Shown: piece after piece, positions 28,961 to 36,578 of the stretch | Position numbering within the stretch: the first letter of the stretch is position 1 | Layout of the letters: each line of letters opens with the position of its first letter | Source of the DNA: Myxococcales bacterium | GTDB lineage: Bacteria; Myxococcota; UBA727; VGSZ01 | Direction of reading: 5' to 3' | Assembly (NCBI GenBank): GCA_023248635.1 | Contig: JAHFED010000050.1 | Span: 1 to 45,904, forward strand | Length of the DNA stretch: 45,904 nucleotides | Translations under genes and position numbers: made by a program | Notes under the pieces: generated by a model | What the model was told of the DNA's origin: nothing | What the model saw: only the letters and a program-made list of their open reading frames with translations | Database searches by the model: none

Positions 28961-29542
28961 TCACTCGAGGCCGGGCAGCACCAGCGAGAGCGGAGACCGA
29001 CCTGCCAGCGCTCCTGCCACCAACACGTCAGGCAGCACGCTGAAACCGATCAGGGCGGCGGCCTGCAGACTGAAGCGCTCGTCAGCGACGACGGGCAGCA
29101 CGAGGCGGGCGTCGAGGGAAGTGGCCTCGCCGAGCGGAAAACGCAGCAGCAAGCCCACCGTGGCGCCAAAGGCAGGGACGACGTCGCCGCCGTCGACGAT
29201 GACGCCGCCGATGCCGCCGATGGAGGCCAGCGCGCGCACGGCAGTGTCGTCGAAGAGGTAGGTCAGCGCCGCGCCGCCGCCGAGCAAGGCCAGGGGATCG
29301 GAGCGGGACGCGGTGCCCGGCCAGGCCAAAGCCAAAGCCTCCCCCCGCAGCCCAAACCCCCAGAGCAAGGGCGCGCTGTCGACGACGACGGCGGCTGCGG
29401 CTCCATGGGCGCGGTCGTCGACGCTGGCATCGGTGACCCTGAAGGCGTAGCCGCCCTGCAGCGCCACCGGCACCTCTGCCAGCACCGGCGCGGCACCAAA
29501 GACGACGACGGCCAGGGCTAGGCCCAAGCTCGGCAGCCGCAC
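28961..29542 (-). CDS. small secreted, probable outer-membrane barrel-like protein
   Basis: I choose GTG 29542, which gives a clear signal peptide (RLPSLGLALAVVVFGAAPVLA) and 193 residues. No ribosome site is visible. The mature part alternates short hydrophobic strands and Gly/Asp turns (VALQGGYAFRVTDAS, GLRGEALALAW, GATVGLLLRFPLGEA, DARLVLPVVADERF), as in small outer-membrane beta-barrels, although it ends in LE rather than Phe. It is divergent from the TPR gene, with 130 bases between. Function unknown. Confidence 0.6.
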   Translation of the reverse strand: MRLPSLGLALAVVVFGAAPVLAEVPVALQGGYAFRVTDASVDDRAHGAAAAVVVDSAPLLWGFGLRGEALALAWPGTASRSDPLALLGGGAALTYLFDDTAVRALASIGGIGGVIVDGGDVVPAFGATVGLLLRFPLGEATSLDARLVLPVVADERFSLQAAALIGFSVLPDVLVAGALAGRSPLSLVLPGLE

Positions 29543-29672
29543 GGCGCGTTGACGGCACGACGACGACGCCCTATGCGCGACGCCGTTGGGCCGCCTGCCC
29601 GGCCAAGAGGCTTTCTTTGCCTTGCAGGCGGCCTTCATCCGGTGGGCGCAGCGCGCGCCTGGAGCGTTGGCC

Positions 29673-30542
29673 ATGACCAAGAAGATCAAGCCCAAGACCG
29701 ACAAGGAAGCCGAAAAGCTCTCCGCTGCCGAAGCCAAGGCCAAAGAAGAACAAGAAGCCGAAGCCAAGAAGGCCGCCGACGCCGAAGCCATGGCTGCCGC
29801 CGTGCAGGACGAGTTCCAAGCCCGCGGTTTCGAGCTCGTGGAGTGGGTGCACCACAACCCCTCGGTGGTGGTCGGCGTCATTGCCATCGTGGTCCTCGGC
29901 GGGTTGGGTTTTGGAGTGTGGACCGTCGTCGACCGCGGCAACAACACCGAAGCCAGCGCCGCCTACGCCAAAGCGCAGAAGCTGTGGGAAGCCCCCATCG
30001 GCGAAGACACCGACAAAGACGACGGCGTCCCCGTTTACAAAGATGTTGCCGAGCGCTCCAAGGCTGCCCGCACGGCGTTCATGGGCGTGGCGGCGCAGCA
30101 CAAGGGCACAGGCGCTGGCACCCTCGCTCAGCTCTCGGTGGGCCACGCCTCCTTGAAGCTGGGCGAGCTCGACGCTGCCATCACCGCCTACAACGCCTTC
30201 CTCGCAGCCACCGACGCCAAAGACGAGCTGCGCTTCGCTGGCTATGCGGGCCTCGCGGCGGCGCTCGACGGCAAAGGGGACACCAAAGGCGCCATCAAGG
30301 CTCTCGAAGACGAGCTGGCGTTGATGAACAAGACCGACAACGACGGCGCCTTGCTGGGCTTGGGTCGGCTCTATGTGCGCGATGGCGATCCTGCCAAGGC
30401 GCGGGCGCGGCTCGAGACCCTGATCGAAGAATTTCCCGAGTCGAGCCTGAAGGCCCGCGCCGACGAGCTGCTGGCCACCCTTGGTGGGCCCACCAAGACG
30501 CCCAAAGAGGGCGCCCCGAAGGACGAGAAGAAGACGCTGTGA
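29673..30542 (+). CDS. YfgM-like single-pass TPR membrane protein
   Basis: The 289-residue protein starts at ATG 29673 with GGAG upstream. A highly charged Lys/Glu/Ala N-terminal helix (about 1-45) precedes one membrane span (NPSVVVGVIAIVVLGGLGFGVW, about 69-90). The rest is TPR-like helical hairpins (GELDAAITAYNAFL, GDTKGAIKALEDELAL, GDPAKARARLETLIEEFPES). This matches YfgM, which links the Sec translocon to periplasmic chaperones. The next gene encodes a BamB-like propeller, the same order as yfgM-bamB in enterobacteria, which strengthens the call. The stop overlaps the next start (GTGA). Confidence 0.8.
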   Translation: MTKKIKPKTDKEAEKLSAAEAKAKEEQEAEAKKAADAEAMAAAVQDEFQARGFELVEWVHHNPSVVVGVIAIVVLGGLGFGVWTVVDRGNNTEASAAYAKAQKLWEAPIGEDTDKDDGVPVYKDVAERSKAARTAFMGVAAQHKGTGAGTLAQLSVGHASLKLGELDAAITAYNAFLAATDAKDELRFAGYAGLAAALDGKGDTKGAIKALEDELALMNKTDNDGALLGLGRLYVRDGDPAKARARLETLIEEFPESSLKARADELLATLGGPTKTPKEGAPKDEKKTL

Positions 30543-31816
30543 GCCGCGTCGTCGTCGTCTTTGGCCTGCTGCTGTCGACCATGCTGTCGACGCCATTGGC
30601 CGCGGCGTCGAGCCCGGAGGCGCGGCAGGTCTACAGCATCGTGTGGACGGTCCCCGTCGTCGAAACCGGGCCTTGCTTGCTCTCGGTGGTGTTGCCGCCC
30701 TCGGAGAAAGAGCGCTGCTCGAGCTGGACGCGCCGCGAAGCCGGTGGGGCGGCCTTTCACGACGGCCTCGGCGTCGTCGTCGTCGGCGGCTCTGATCAAC
30801 TGCTCCACGGGCTCGATGGGCGCGACGGTCACAAGCTGTGGGAGGTGCCGACGCCGGGTGCGGTGGTCGCCGAACCCACCCTCTTCGACGACGGCGCCTA
30901 CGTGGGCACCGACGACGCCCGCGTGCTGCGCTTCGATGTGACCTCAGGACGCAAGCGCTGGGAGACCCCCGTCGACGCCGAAGTCACCGAGCCCGTGGTC
31001 ATCGACGGCGACGTCATCTACGTCGTCACCGGCGCGGACTCGACCTACGCGCTCAACCGCCTCACGGGCGAAGCGCTGTGGGTGCAAAAGCACGCCCTGC
31101 CACGCGCCATCACCTTGCGCGGAGAAGCCAAGCCCCTCGTCGTCGACCTGCCCGCTGGCGAGGGCTTGCGCAGTGCTGACGTCCAGGCCGTTGGCACGGC
31201 CCAAAGGCGCCTCTACGTGGGCCATGCCGACGGCCGACTCTCAGTGCTCGACCGTGAGACCGGTGCGCCCCTGATGGACCTCAACCTCTCCCAGGACGAC
31301 TCCTTCGGCGACCTCGACGCCGACCCCATCCTGCACGTGCTGAAGGGTGGGGTCCGTCGCATCATCGTCGCCTCCCAAACGCGCGGCATCTTCGCCATCG
31401 ACCCGCGCACCAACGCCGAGGCCTGGCACCAAGACGAGCCCGGCATCGTGCGTCTGGCGGGGGGCGGCGAGGCCATGATCGTCGCTGCTGGCGCCGGCAA
31501 GGTGCTCGGCCTCGACGCGCACACCGGCGCCATCCGATGGCGTTTCACCTGGCCCAAGGGCGCTCCGACGCGCATCGTCGTCAAAGGGGGGCGCGTGCAC
31601 TTGGGCTCCGATCGCGGCGCCGTCTATGTGCTCAGCCTCTTTTCCGGGCGCCCCCTGCAGTATGCGGGGAGCGGTACGGGGACGGCGGCGGACCTGGCGC
31701 TGTGGCAAGACATGATGTTCGTGACGTCGACGGCCGGCAGCGTGACCGCCCTGAGCAACGCCTGGGTCGGCAGCATCCACGCCAAAAAGACGCTGCAAGA
31801 TCGCTTGCGCCGCTGA
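30539..31816 (+). CDS. BamB-like PQQ-type beta-propeller protein
   Basis: The 425-residue protein starts at GTG 30539 and has a signal peptide (SRVVVVFGLLLSTMLSTPLAAA) but no lipobox, unlike classical BamB. The body is repeated PQQ/YWTD-like propeller blades: DQLLHGLDGRDGHKLWEVP, ARVLRFDVTSGRKRWETP, STYALNRLTGEALWVQKH, GKVLGLDAHTGAIRWRF. Context (directly after a YfgM-like gene, in a genome segment with bamA) supports a BAM accessory role. A five-base stem with a TTGGCA loop at 31186-31202 inside the gene resembles the core of the intergenic hairpin family. Other PQQ-propeller functions cannot be excluded. Confidence 0.75.
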   Translation: MSRVVVVFGLLLSTMLSTPLAAASSPEARQVYSIVWTVPVVETGPCLLSVVLPPSEKERCSSWTRREAGGAAFHDGLGVVVVGGSDQLLHGLDGRDGHKLWEVPTPGAVVAEPTLFDDGAYVGTDDARVLRFDVTSGRKRWETPVDAEVTEPVVIDGDVIYVVTGADSTYALNRLTGEALWVQKHALPRAITLRGEAKPLVVDLPAGEGLRSADVQAVGTAQRRLYVGHADGRLSVLDRETGAPLMDLNLSQDDSFGDLDADPILHVLKGGVRRIIVASQTRGIFAIDPRTNAEAWHQDEPGIVRLAGGGEAMIVAAGAGKVLGLDAHTGAIRWRFTWPKGAPTRIVVKGGRVHLGSDRGAVYVLSLFSGRPLQYAGSGTGTAADLALWQDMMFVTSTAGSVTALSNAWVGSIHAKKTLQDRLRR

Positions 31817-31820
31817 TCCC

Positions 31821-32234
31821 ATGACCACGAAGCCTAGGAACATCCGCGTGGTCGCCGCTTTGATTCGCCAAGGCGGGAGGGTCTTGCTCACCCAACGCAA
31901 ACCGGGGCGCCACCTCGGGCTCTCGTGGGAATTCCCGGGCGGGAAAGTCGAGCTGGGCGAAAGCGACGAGCAAGCCTTGCAACGGGAGCTGCGCGAAGAG
32001 CTCGGCGTCGCCGTCGTCGTCGGCACCCGTTGCTTCGAGACCCGTCACATCTACGGCGCCCGCGAGATGCACCTGCTGGTCTATCGCTGCCGCCTGACCG
32101 AGGGGGAACCCCGCGCCCTCGACGTCAACGCCGTCGAATGGGTCGAAGAGCTGCGCATCCAAGAGCGTTCCTTCTTGCCGGCGGACCTGCCCCTGGTGCA
32201 CGGCATCGCCCACGGCCTTGTTGCAGACGATTGA
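31821..32234 (+). CDS. Nudix hydrolase, MutT-like
   Basis: The 137-residue protein has a complete Nudix box from G41 (GKVELGE, then seven residues, then RELREELGV; R55, E56, E59, E60). Small size and the sequence LTQRKPGRHLGLSWEFPGGK resemble MutT-type enzymes that remove 8-oxo-dGTP, but the substrate is not certain. ATG 31821 follows the propeller stop by four bases with no separate ribosome site, suggesting coupling. Confidence 0.9.
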   Translation: MTTKPRNIRVVAALIRQGGRVLLTQRKPGRHLGLSWEFPGGKVELGESDEQALQRELREELGVAVVVGTRCFETRHIYGAREMHLLVYRCRLTEGEPRALDVNAVEWVEELRIQERSFLPADLPLVHGIAHGLVADD

Positions 32235-32299
32235 TCACCGATCTCTTCGCCGATTCATGACTGTAGAAATGAGTGGCCACGGCGGAACGCCGCTGCGCG

Positions 32300-32321
32300 T
32301 TGCGCCATGCTAACGGCGCAA
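32300..32321. repeat. single TGCCAA-family hairpin
   Basis: TTGCGCC and GGCGCAA are perfect 7-base arms around ATGCTAAC. The loop corresponds to the family core GTGCCAAC with three changes, so the innermost G-C pair is lost. It lies in the 228-base gap between the Nudix gene and the first lipoprotein gene; nothing else recognisable is in that gap. Confidence 0.7.
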
Positions 32322-32462
32322 GAAACCATCGGCACTTCTCGGGGCCTGTCGGCGACGGCCGCGTGCTGATCCCTGGTGGCCGTTGCGTCGGGCATTTGTG
32401 CTATGAGCGGCACGTCTCTGCCAACCGTGCCTTCTTTCCATCTATCCCAGATCGGTACAGCC

Positions 32463-33002
32463 ATGCACAAACTGCCTCTGATACTCGCCGGCGCCCTCGC
32501 GCTTGCCGCGTGCTCGTCGACCACCCAGGCCATCCGCGTTCCCCGCATCGGCATGGTCGCCCGTGATCTGGAGCGCAACGAATACGTCGTTCTCGGCACG
32601 GCGGAGGGCAAGTCCTGCATCGAACAGACCTGCCTGCTCGGAGCGTTCTGCTCGATGAAGGACGAGGGCGGGAAATCGGTGCAGCGCATCGGGTTGTTCT
32701 CAGCGGGCACCGAGGTCATCGGCGCTGGCGACGTCCTCGCCGCGGCCGAGGAGCAGGCGATCTTGAAGGCGCTGCAGGCCCAGCCCGAATCCGACGCCGT
32801 CTTCGCACCGCGCAAGAGCACCACCCTCGAGGTCGGCAACATGATCATCTCGACCTCGACCAAGGCGTGCGTCCACGTCTTCGGCAAGAGCGTGCGCATC
32901 AAGACCGATGGCGAGATCGGCGGCGCCGCCGCCGCCGCCGCTCCCGCCGTCCCCGCCGTCCCCGCCGTCCCCGCCGCTGTCGTCACCCCGCCCGTCGGCT
33001 GA
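32463..33002 (+). CDS. lipoprotein, first of a tandem paralogous pair
   Basis: The 179-residue protein starts at ATG 32463 with a clear lipoprotein signal ending LALAAC. The mature region has NEYVVLGTAEGKSCIEQTCLLGAFC, closely paralleled in the next gene (DYVVLGTATGQACAEENCFLGSC), and a C-terminal pair of strands with one Cys (TSTKACVHVFGKSVRIKTDGEIG). The end is a low-complexity Ala/Pro/Val tail encoded by a nine-base tandem repeat (CCCGCCGTC). Probably an outer-membrane or periplasmic lipoprotein; no function recognised. Confidence 0.82.
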   Translation: MHKLPLILAGALALAACSSTTQAIRVPRIGMVARDLERNEYVVLGTAEGKSCIEQTCLLGAFCSMKDEGGKSVQRIGLFSAGTEVIGAGDVLAAAEEQAILKALQAQPESDAVFAPRKSTTLEVGNMIISTSTKACVHVFGKSVRIKTDGEIGGAAAAAAPAVPAVPAVPAAVVTPPVG

Positions 33003-33036
33003 GCACTTCCCCTTCAACATTTCAGGAACACACCAC

Positions 33037-33558
33037 ATGAACATCCTCAAGTTGTCGGCCCAGGCCGCGCTCGCTCTCCTCGTCCTCACGGGCTGCACCA
33101 TCACCAGCAAGGTGTCGTCCATTCCGATCATGGACGTGACCACCAAGCTTCGCCGCGCCGATTACGTCGTCCTGGGCACCGCCACGGGCCAGGCCTGCGC
33201 GGAAGAGAACTGCTTCCTCGGAAGCTGCTCCAAGAAGGCTGGTACTCCCGGCGACGAGCTCCTCTCCGTCGACAACGGCGGCGCGGCGAGCTCCCCCGCC
33301 CCCCTCGCCTTCCTCGCCTTCCTCCTGGGCACCCCACCGGCGGCCGGGCCGAGCCGCTCGCAGATCGCCGAGGAGATCGCGATGTTCAAGGCCATCGAGT
33401 CCGTGCCGACGGCCGATGCAATCTTGAGCCCGCGCTACGAGAGCGACACCACCGAAGACGGCTTCCCCTTCCTCACCCACAACGTGAAGTCCTGCGTCAC
33501 GGTGAAGGGCAAGGCCATCCACGTGAACTCCGACGCCGAGATGGGCGCTGCACGGTAA
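33037..33558 (+). CDS. lipoprotein, second of a tandem paralogous pair
   Basis: The 173-residue product starts at ATG 33037 with AGGAA upstream and a lipobox LTGC. It shares with its upstream neighbour the YVVLGTAxG-C-C-LG-C core and the terminal KSCVTVKGKAIHVNSDAEMG segment, so the two arose by tandem duplication and have diverged strongly in the middle. It lacks the Ala/Pro tail of its paralogue. The last base of its TAA stop is the first base of the A-type palindromic repeat that follows. Confidence 0.82.
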   Translation: MNILKLSAQAALALLVLTGCTITSKVSSIPIMDVTTKLRRADYVVLGTATGQACAEENCFLGSCSKKAGTPGDELLSVDNGGAASSPAPLAFLAFLLGTPPAAGPSRSQIAEEIAMFKAIESVPTADAILSPRYESDTTEDGFPFLTHNVKSCVTVKGKAIHVNSDAEMGAAR

Positions 33559-33620
33559 TTCACCGGCAGCGCTTCGCGTGTCGGTGAATTGTCTACAGGT
33601 TCATCGCCTGGCGGCGATGA
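33558..33620. repeat. composite palindromic repeat, arrangement A-B
   Basis: An A unit (33558-33589) differs from those at 1101 by one base in the left arm (ACCGGCA for ACCGACA), leaving a G-U pair. A B unit (33588-33620) is identical to the first B unit at 1161-1193. Two further small inverted repeats follow: GCCC-TGC-GGGC and CGAGG-TTCAG-CCTCG. The element begins on the stop codon of the second lipoprotein gene and sits before the convergent kinase gene. Confidence 0.85.
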
Positions 33621-33747
33621 TTTGCCCTGCGGGCGGCGAGGTTCAGCCTCGTCGCTCGCGATATCGGGGGCCCCACGACGCCGCCGACGGCTCCGGCCTG
33701 CGCTTGCAGCCAGCTCAGCCGGACAAGGAAACTGGCGCGTCGTGAAG

Positions 33748-34380
33748 CTACGCGACGTCGAAGAAGGTCTTGGCTTCGTCGAGGAAGCGCTCGCGCCCTT
33801 CACCCCGGCGGATGTCGAGCTCGCTGACGTCGAGCTTCCACACGTCGACGCTGTATTTGCTCTGCAGGATAGACGGGAAGGCTGTGTAGTAGCCGTTGAG
33901 TCCCTCGAGGAAGCTGTGGGCGATGTCTTTTTCTTCGGCGCGGCCGCGCATCTTGATGCGCTCGAGCAGGGTGCCGGTGCCGGGGACGACGAAGCAGATG
34001 ACTTTGTCGGGTTTGTGTAGGTTTTTGGAGAGCCGGTCGAAGTAGTCGTGGTAGAGATCGAGCTCGTTGTTGGTCAGGTTTCCCAGTCCATGAAGATACT
34101 TGGCGAAGACCTCGGGATCTTCATATAGAGTTCGGTCCTGGATGCAGGATTTCGGCACCTGGTGAATGAGCTCGTGGTGTTGCACGCGCTTGATCAGGAA
34201 CTCGAGCTGCAGCGTGAAGCTCCAGCGCCGCATGTCTTTGTAGTAGTCAGCGAGAAAACGGTTGTCGACGACGGGCTCGTCGAAGAGCTCGAAGCCGAAG
34301 CTCTGGCTCAAGAGCTTGGCTGCGGTGGTTTTCCCGGCGCCGATGTTGCCGGCCATGGCGATGAACAGCTTCTTCTTCAT
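33748..34380 (-). CDS. deoxynucleoside kinase (dAK/dGK type)
   Basis: This enzyme phosphorylates deoxynucleosides with ATP for nucleotide salvage. The 210-residue protein has P-loop G11-NIGAGKTT, the substrate-site motif DRTLYEDPEVFAKYL, and a LID Arg segment (ERIKMRGRAEEKDI). Size and motifs match deoxyadenosine/deoxyguanosine-type kinases. It lies 21 bases downstream of carA on the same strand with its own GAGG, so it is likely the last gene of the pyrimidine operon. A weak hairpin (GGAACA/TGTTCC, 34392-34411) spans the carA stop. Exact base preference cannot be read. Confidence 0.92.
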   Translation of the reverse strand: MKKKLFIAMAGNIGAGKTTAAKLLSQSFGFELFDEPVVDNRFLADYYKDMRRWSFTLQLEFLIKRVQHHELIHQVPKSCIQDRTLYEDPEVFAKYLHGLGNLTNNELDLYHDYFDRLSKNLHKPDKVICFVVPGTGTLLERIKMRGRAEEKDIAHSFLEGLNGYYTAFPSILQSKYSVDVWKLDVSELDIRRGEGRERFLDEAKTFFDVA

Positions 34381-34401
34381 GCGGGCCTCTGGGAACAGTG
34401 T

Positions 34402-35565
34402 TTATTGTTCCAGACGCTGGCGCGCCTGAAAGCGAGTCATCATATCTAAGAAGCGATCGAAATGGATGTCGGCATCGTGTGGACCGGGAGCTGCCTCGGG
34501 GTGATACTGCACAGAGAAGGCCCACTTCGACGTCGCATCCAGGCCTTCGTTGGTCCCGTCACTGACATTGGTCTCATTGGCGCGCGCAAGCGGCGAGAGC
34601 TCGCTGGTCTGCACGCAGAAGCCGTGGTTTTGCGAGGTGATCAGCACGCGGGAGGCGACGCCGGCGACGACGTCGGTGGACACCGGTTGATTGCCGCCGC
34701 GGTGCCCGTACGCCGTCTTGAAGGTCGAAGCGCCCAGGGCCTGCCCGAGGATCTGGTGGCCCATGCAGATGCCGAACACCGGCACGGTGCCGAGCAGAGA
34801 GCGGACGACGTCGACGACGTGGGGCAGGGTGGAGGGATCGCCGGGTCCGTTGCTGAGCAGCACGCCATCGGGGGCGAGGGCACGCACCTGCTGCGCCGTC
34901 GTCGACGCGGGCACCACGGTCACCCTGCAACCGCGGTGCACCAGCATGCGGGCCATGTTCTTCTTCATGCCGAAGTCGAAGGCGACGACATGGTGCTTCT
35001 GCGGCTGGGCGCTCAGGGGCAGGCCGGCGTCGTCGACGAGGCCTTCGCTGAAGGCATAGGGCGCTTGGCAGGTGACCTCAGAGACCAGCTCGCGGCCGGC
35101 CATGGGGGGGGCGTTGGCTGCGCGTCGGCGCAGCTCGTTCAGCGGCGTGCCGTCGGTGGAGAGCAGGCCAGTCTTGGTGCCGCCTTCGCGCAGCCGTCGG
35201 ACCAGCGCGCGGGTGTCGATGCCTTCGATGCCGGGCACGTTCGCGCTCAGCAGCCACGACGACAAATCCCGGTCGCTGCGCCAGTTCGACACCAGCGCCG
35301 CTCGACGGCGAACGATGAGGCCCGCGGCCTGGATGCCGGCGGATTCGAAGTCGCGGTCGCAGACGCCGTAGTTGCCGACTTCGGGCACCGTGAGCGTGAG
35401 CAACTGACAGCGGTAGGACGGGTCGGTGAGCAGCTCGGGATAGCCGCTCATCGAGGTGTTGAAGACCACCTCACCTTCCGTCGTCGTCGTTGCTCCAAAG
35501 GGGGCGCCAGAAAACGCGGTGCCGTCGGCCAAGACCAACCAGGCGCCTGCAGAGCGCTCGTTCAT
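34402..35565 (-). CDS. carA: carbamoyl-phosphate synthase small (glutaminase) subunit
   Basis: This subunit hydrolyses glutamine and passes ammonia to CarB for carbamoyl phosphate, the entry to pyrimidine and arginine synthesis. The 387-residue protein has the CarA N-terminal domain (VFNTSMSGYPELLTDPSY) and a class I glutaminase domain with catalytic C267 in GICMGHQILGQALGA and the terminal HPEAAPGPHD. It overlaps the pyrC-like gene by four bases (ATGA). carB is not in this window. Confidence 0.97.
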   Translation of the reverse strand: MNERSAGAWLVLADGTAFSGAPFGATTTTEGEVVFNTSMSGYPELLTDPSYRCQLLTLTVPEVGNYGVCDRDFESAGIQAAGLIVRRRAALVSNWRSDRDLSSWLLSANVPGIEGIDTRALVRRLREGGTKTGLLSTDGTPLNELRRRAANAPPMAGRELVSEVTCQAPYAFSEGLVDDAGLPLSAQPQKHHVVAFDFGMKKNMARMLVHRGCRVTVVPASTTAQQVRALAPDGVLLSNGPGDPSTLPHVVDVVRSLLGTVPVFGICMGHQILGQALGASTFKTAYGHRGGNQPVSTDVVAGVASRVLITSQNHGFCVQTSELSPLARANETNVSDGTNEGLDATSKWAFSVQYHPEAAPGPHDADIHFDRFLDMMTRFQARQRLEQ

Positions 35566-36578
35566 GTTCCGCCCCCGAAGTCGTTCGCGAGGCGGAACAG
35601 GTCGTCGACGACGGCTGCGCTGCGGCTTGGGTCAGAGCTCAGGTCGGGGGCTGGGATGCCCAGGGCCGCAGCGGGTCCCGACGACAACGCACGGAGCAGG
35701 TCGGCGGGTGAAAACGGCGTCGGTGCGATGGGGAGACCCAAGATCCTTGCCGCCGACGCCAACGACGTCATGCCTGGGGTTGCGCGGTTCATCTCGAGGT
35801 CGCGCTCCCGCTTGGGGATGAAGTGGTGGCCGCTGCTCGCCAAGAGCGCGCCGCGCTTGACGGCAGCCCGCAAGGCGATGCGTGAGGACGACGTCGGCAG
35901 AGGGGGACGGGTGAGCACGCGGGTTTCATAGCGGAAGGTGAGCAGCGCGCTGTCGTCGAAGCACAGGTGCGACGCGAAGACCGACCCGCTCACGTGCGGA
36001 TCGCCAGCGCTCTCGATCAAGGCCGCGCCGCGCTCCGTGAAGACACCGGCAATGTGGAAGCGTGCTCCGGTCAGTTTCGATACTTCCAGGATTCTGGAAA
36101 TCGCGATGTGCTCGCTGGCTTCGGGCACGCCGCTGAGGCCCAAGCGCGTGGCGACGGCACCTTCGACGGCGAGGGCTCCCTTCATCAAGGCCGCATCGTG
36201 AGAGGGGACGATGACCAGCGCGTCGAGGCCGCGGGCGAGGTCGCCGATGCGGCGCAAGAGCAGGGCGTCGTCGATGGCGGCCCGCAGGCGCAGCACGCGC
36301 GGCGTACCCGCGGGCAGGGACTTCACCATCGAAACGACGTCGGCGAGCTCGGTGCCGACCACGGGGGCAAGCGCTGGGATCAAGCGCACGCCGTGGCCTT
36401 CGAGCTCACGCAGCAACGCACTCAGGCTGTCGACGTCGACGGCCTCTTGTCCCCGGGCCGACACCACCACGGTGTGAAAGCCACCGGCCTTGGCTGCAGC
36501 AGCGAGAGCGCGGGCGTCTTCTTCGTCGGGAGCGCGGGGCAGCCGCAGCGTGGCTGTGAGATCGATGAAGGAGCTCAT
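35562..36578 (-). CDS. inactive dihydroorotase homologue (PyrC'-like)
   Basis: The 338-residue protein sits between pyrB and carA and overlaps each by four bases. It can be lined up with dihydroorotase: AAAAKAGGFHTVVV, SGVPEASEHIAISRILEVSKLTGARFHIAG, FASHLCF, and NRATPGMTSLASA, but the metal site is lost. The usual D-x-H-x-H-x-R reads D6-L-T8-A-T10-L-R12, and the later His-His and Asp ligands are mostly replaced. In Pseudomonas-type systems a catalytically dead PyrC' is needed to build active aspartate transcarbamoylase; position and residues fit that role here. An active dihydroorotase must be encoded elsewhere. Confidence 0.85.
   Translation of the reverse strand: MSSFIDLTATLRLPRAPDEEDARALAAAAKAGGFHTVVVSARGQEAVDVDSLSALLRELEGHGVRLIPALAPVVGTELADVVSMVKSLPAGTPRVLRLRAAIDDALLLRRIGDLARGLDALVIVPSHDAALMKGALAVEGAVATRLGLSGVPEASEHIAISRILEVSKLTGARFHIAGVFTERGAALIESAGDPHVSGSVFASHLCFDDSALLTFRYETRVLTRPPLPTSSSRIALRAAVKRGALLASSGHHFIPKRERDLEMNRATPGMTSLASAARILGLPIAPTPFSPADLLRALSSGPAAALGIPAPDLSSDPSRSAAVVDDLFRLANDFGGGT

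Noticed and set aside
29586-29672. Upstream TTG start for the YfgM-like gene
   Set aside because: It would add a hydrophobic segment before the charged N-terminal helix and lacks a ribosome site; ATG 29673 fits the family better.
34391-34411. Hairpin between carA and the kinase as a terminator
   Set aside because: Only six to seven base pairs with no U-tract, and it includes the carA stop; probably incidental.
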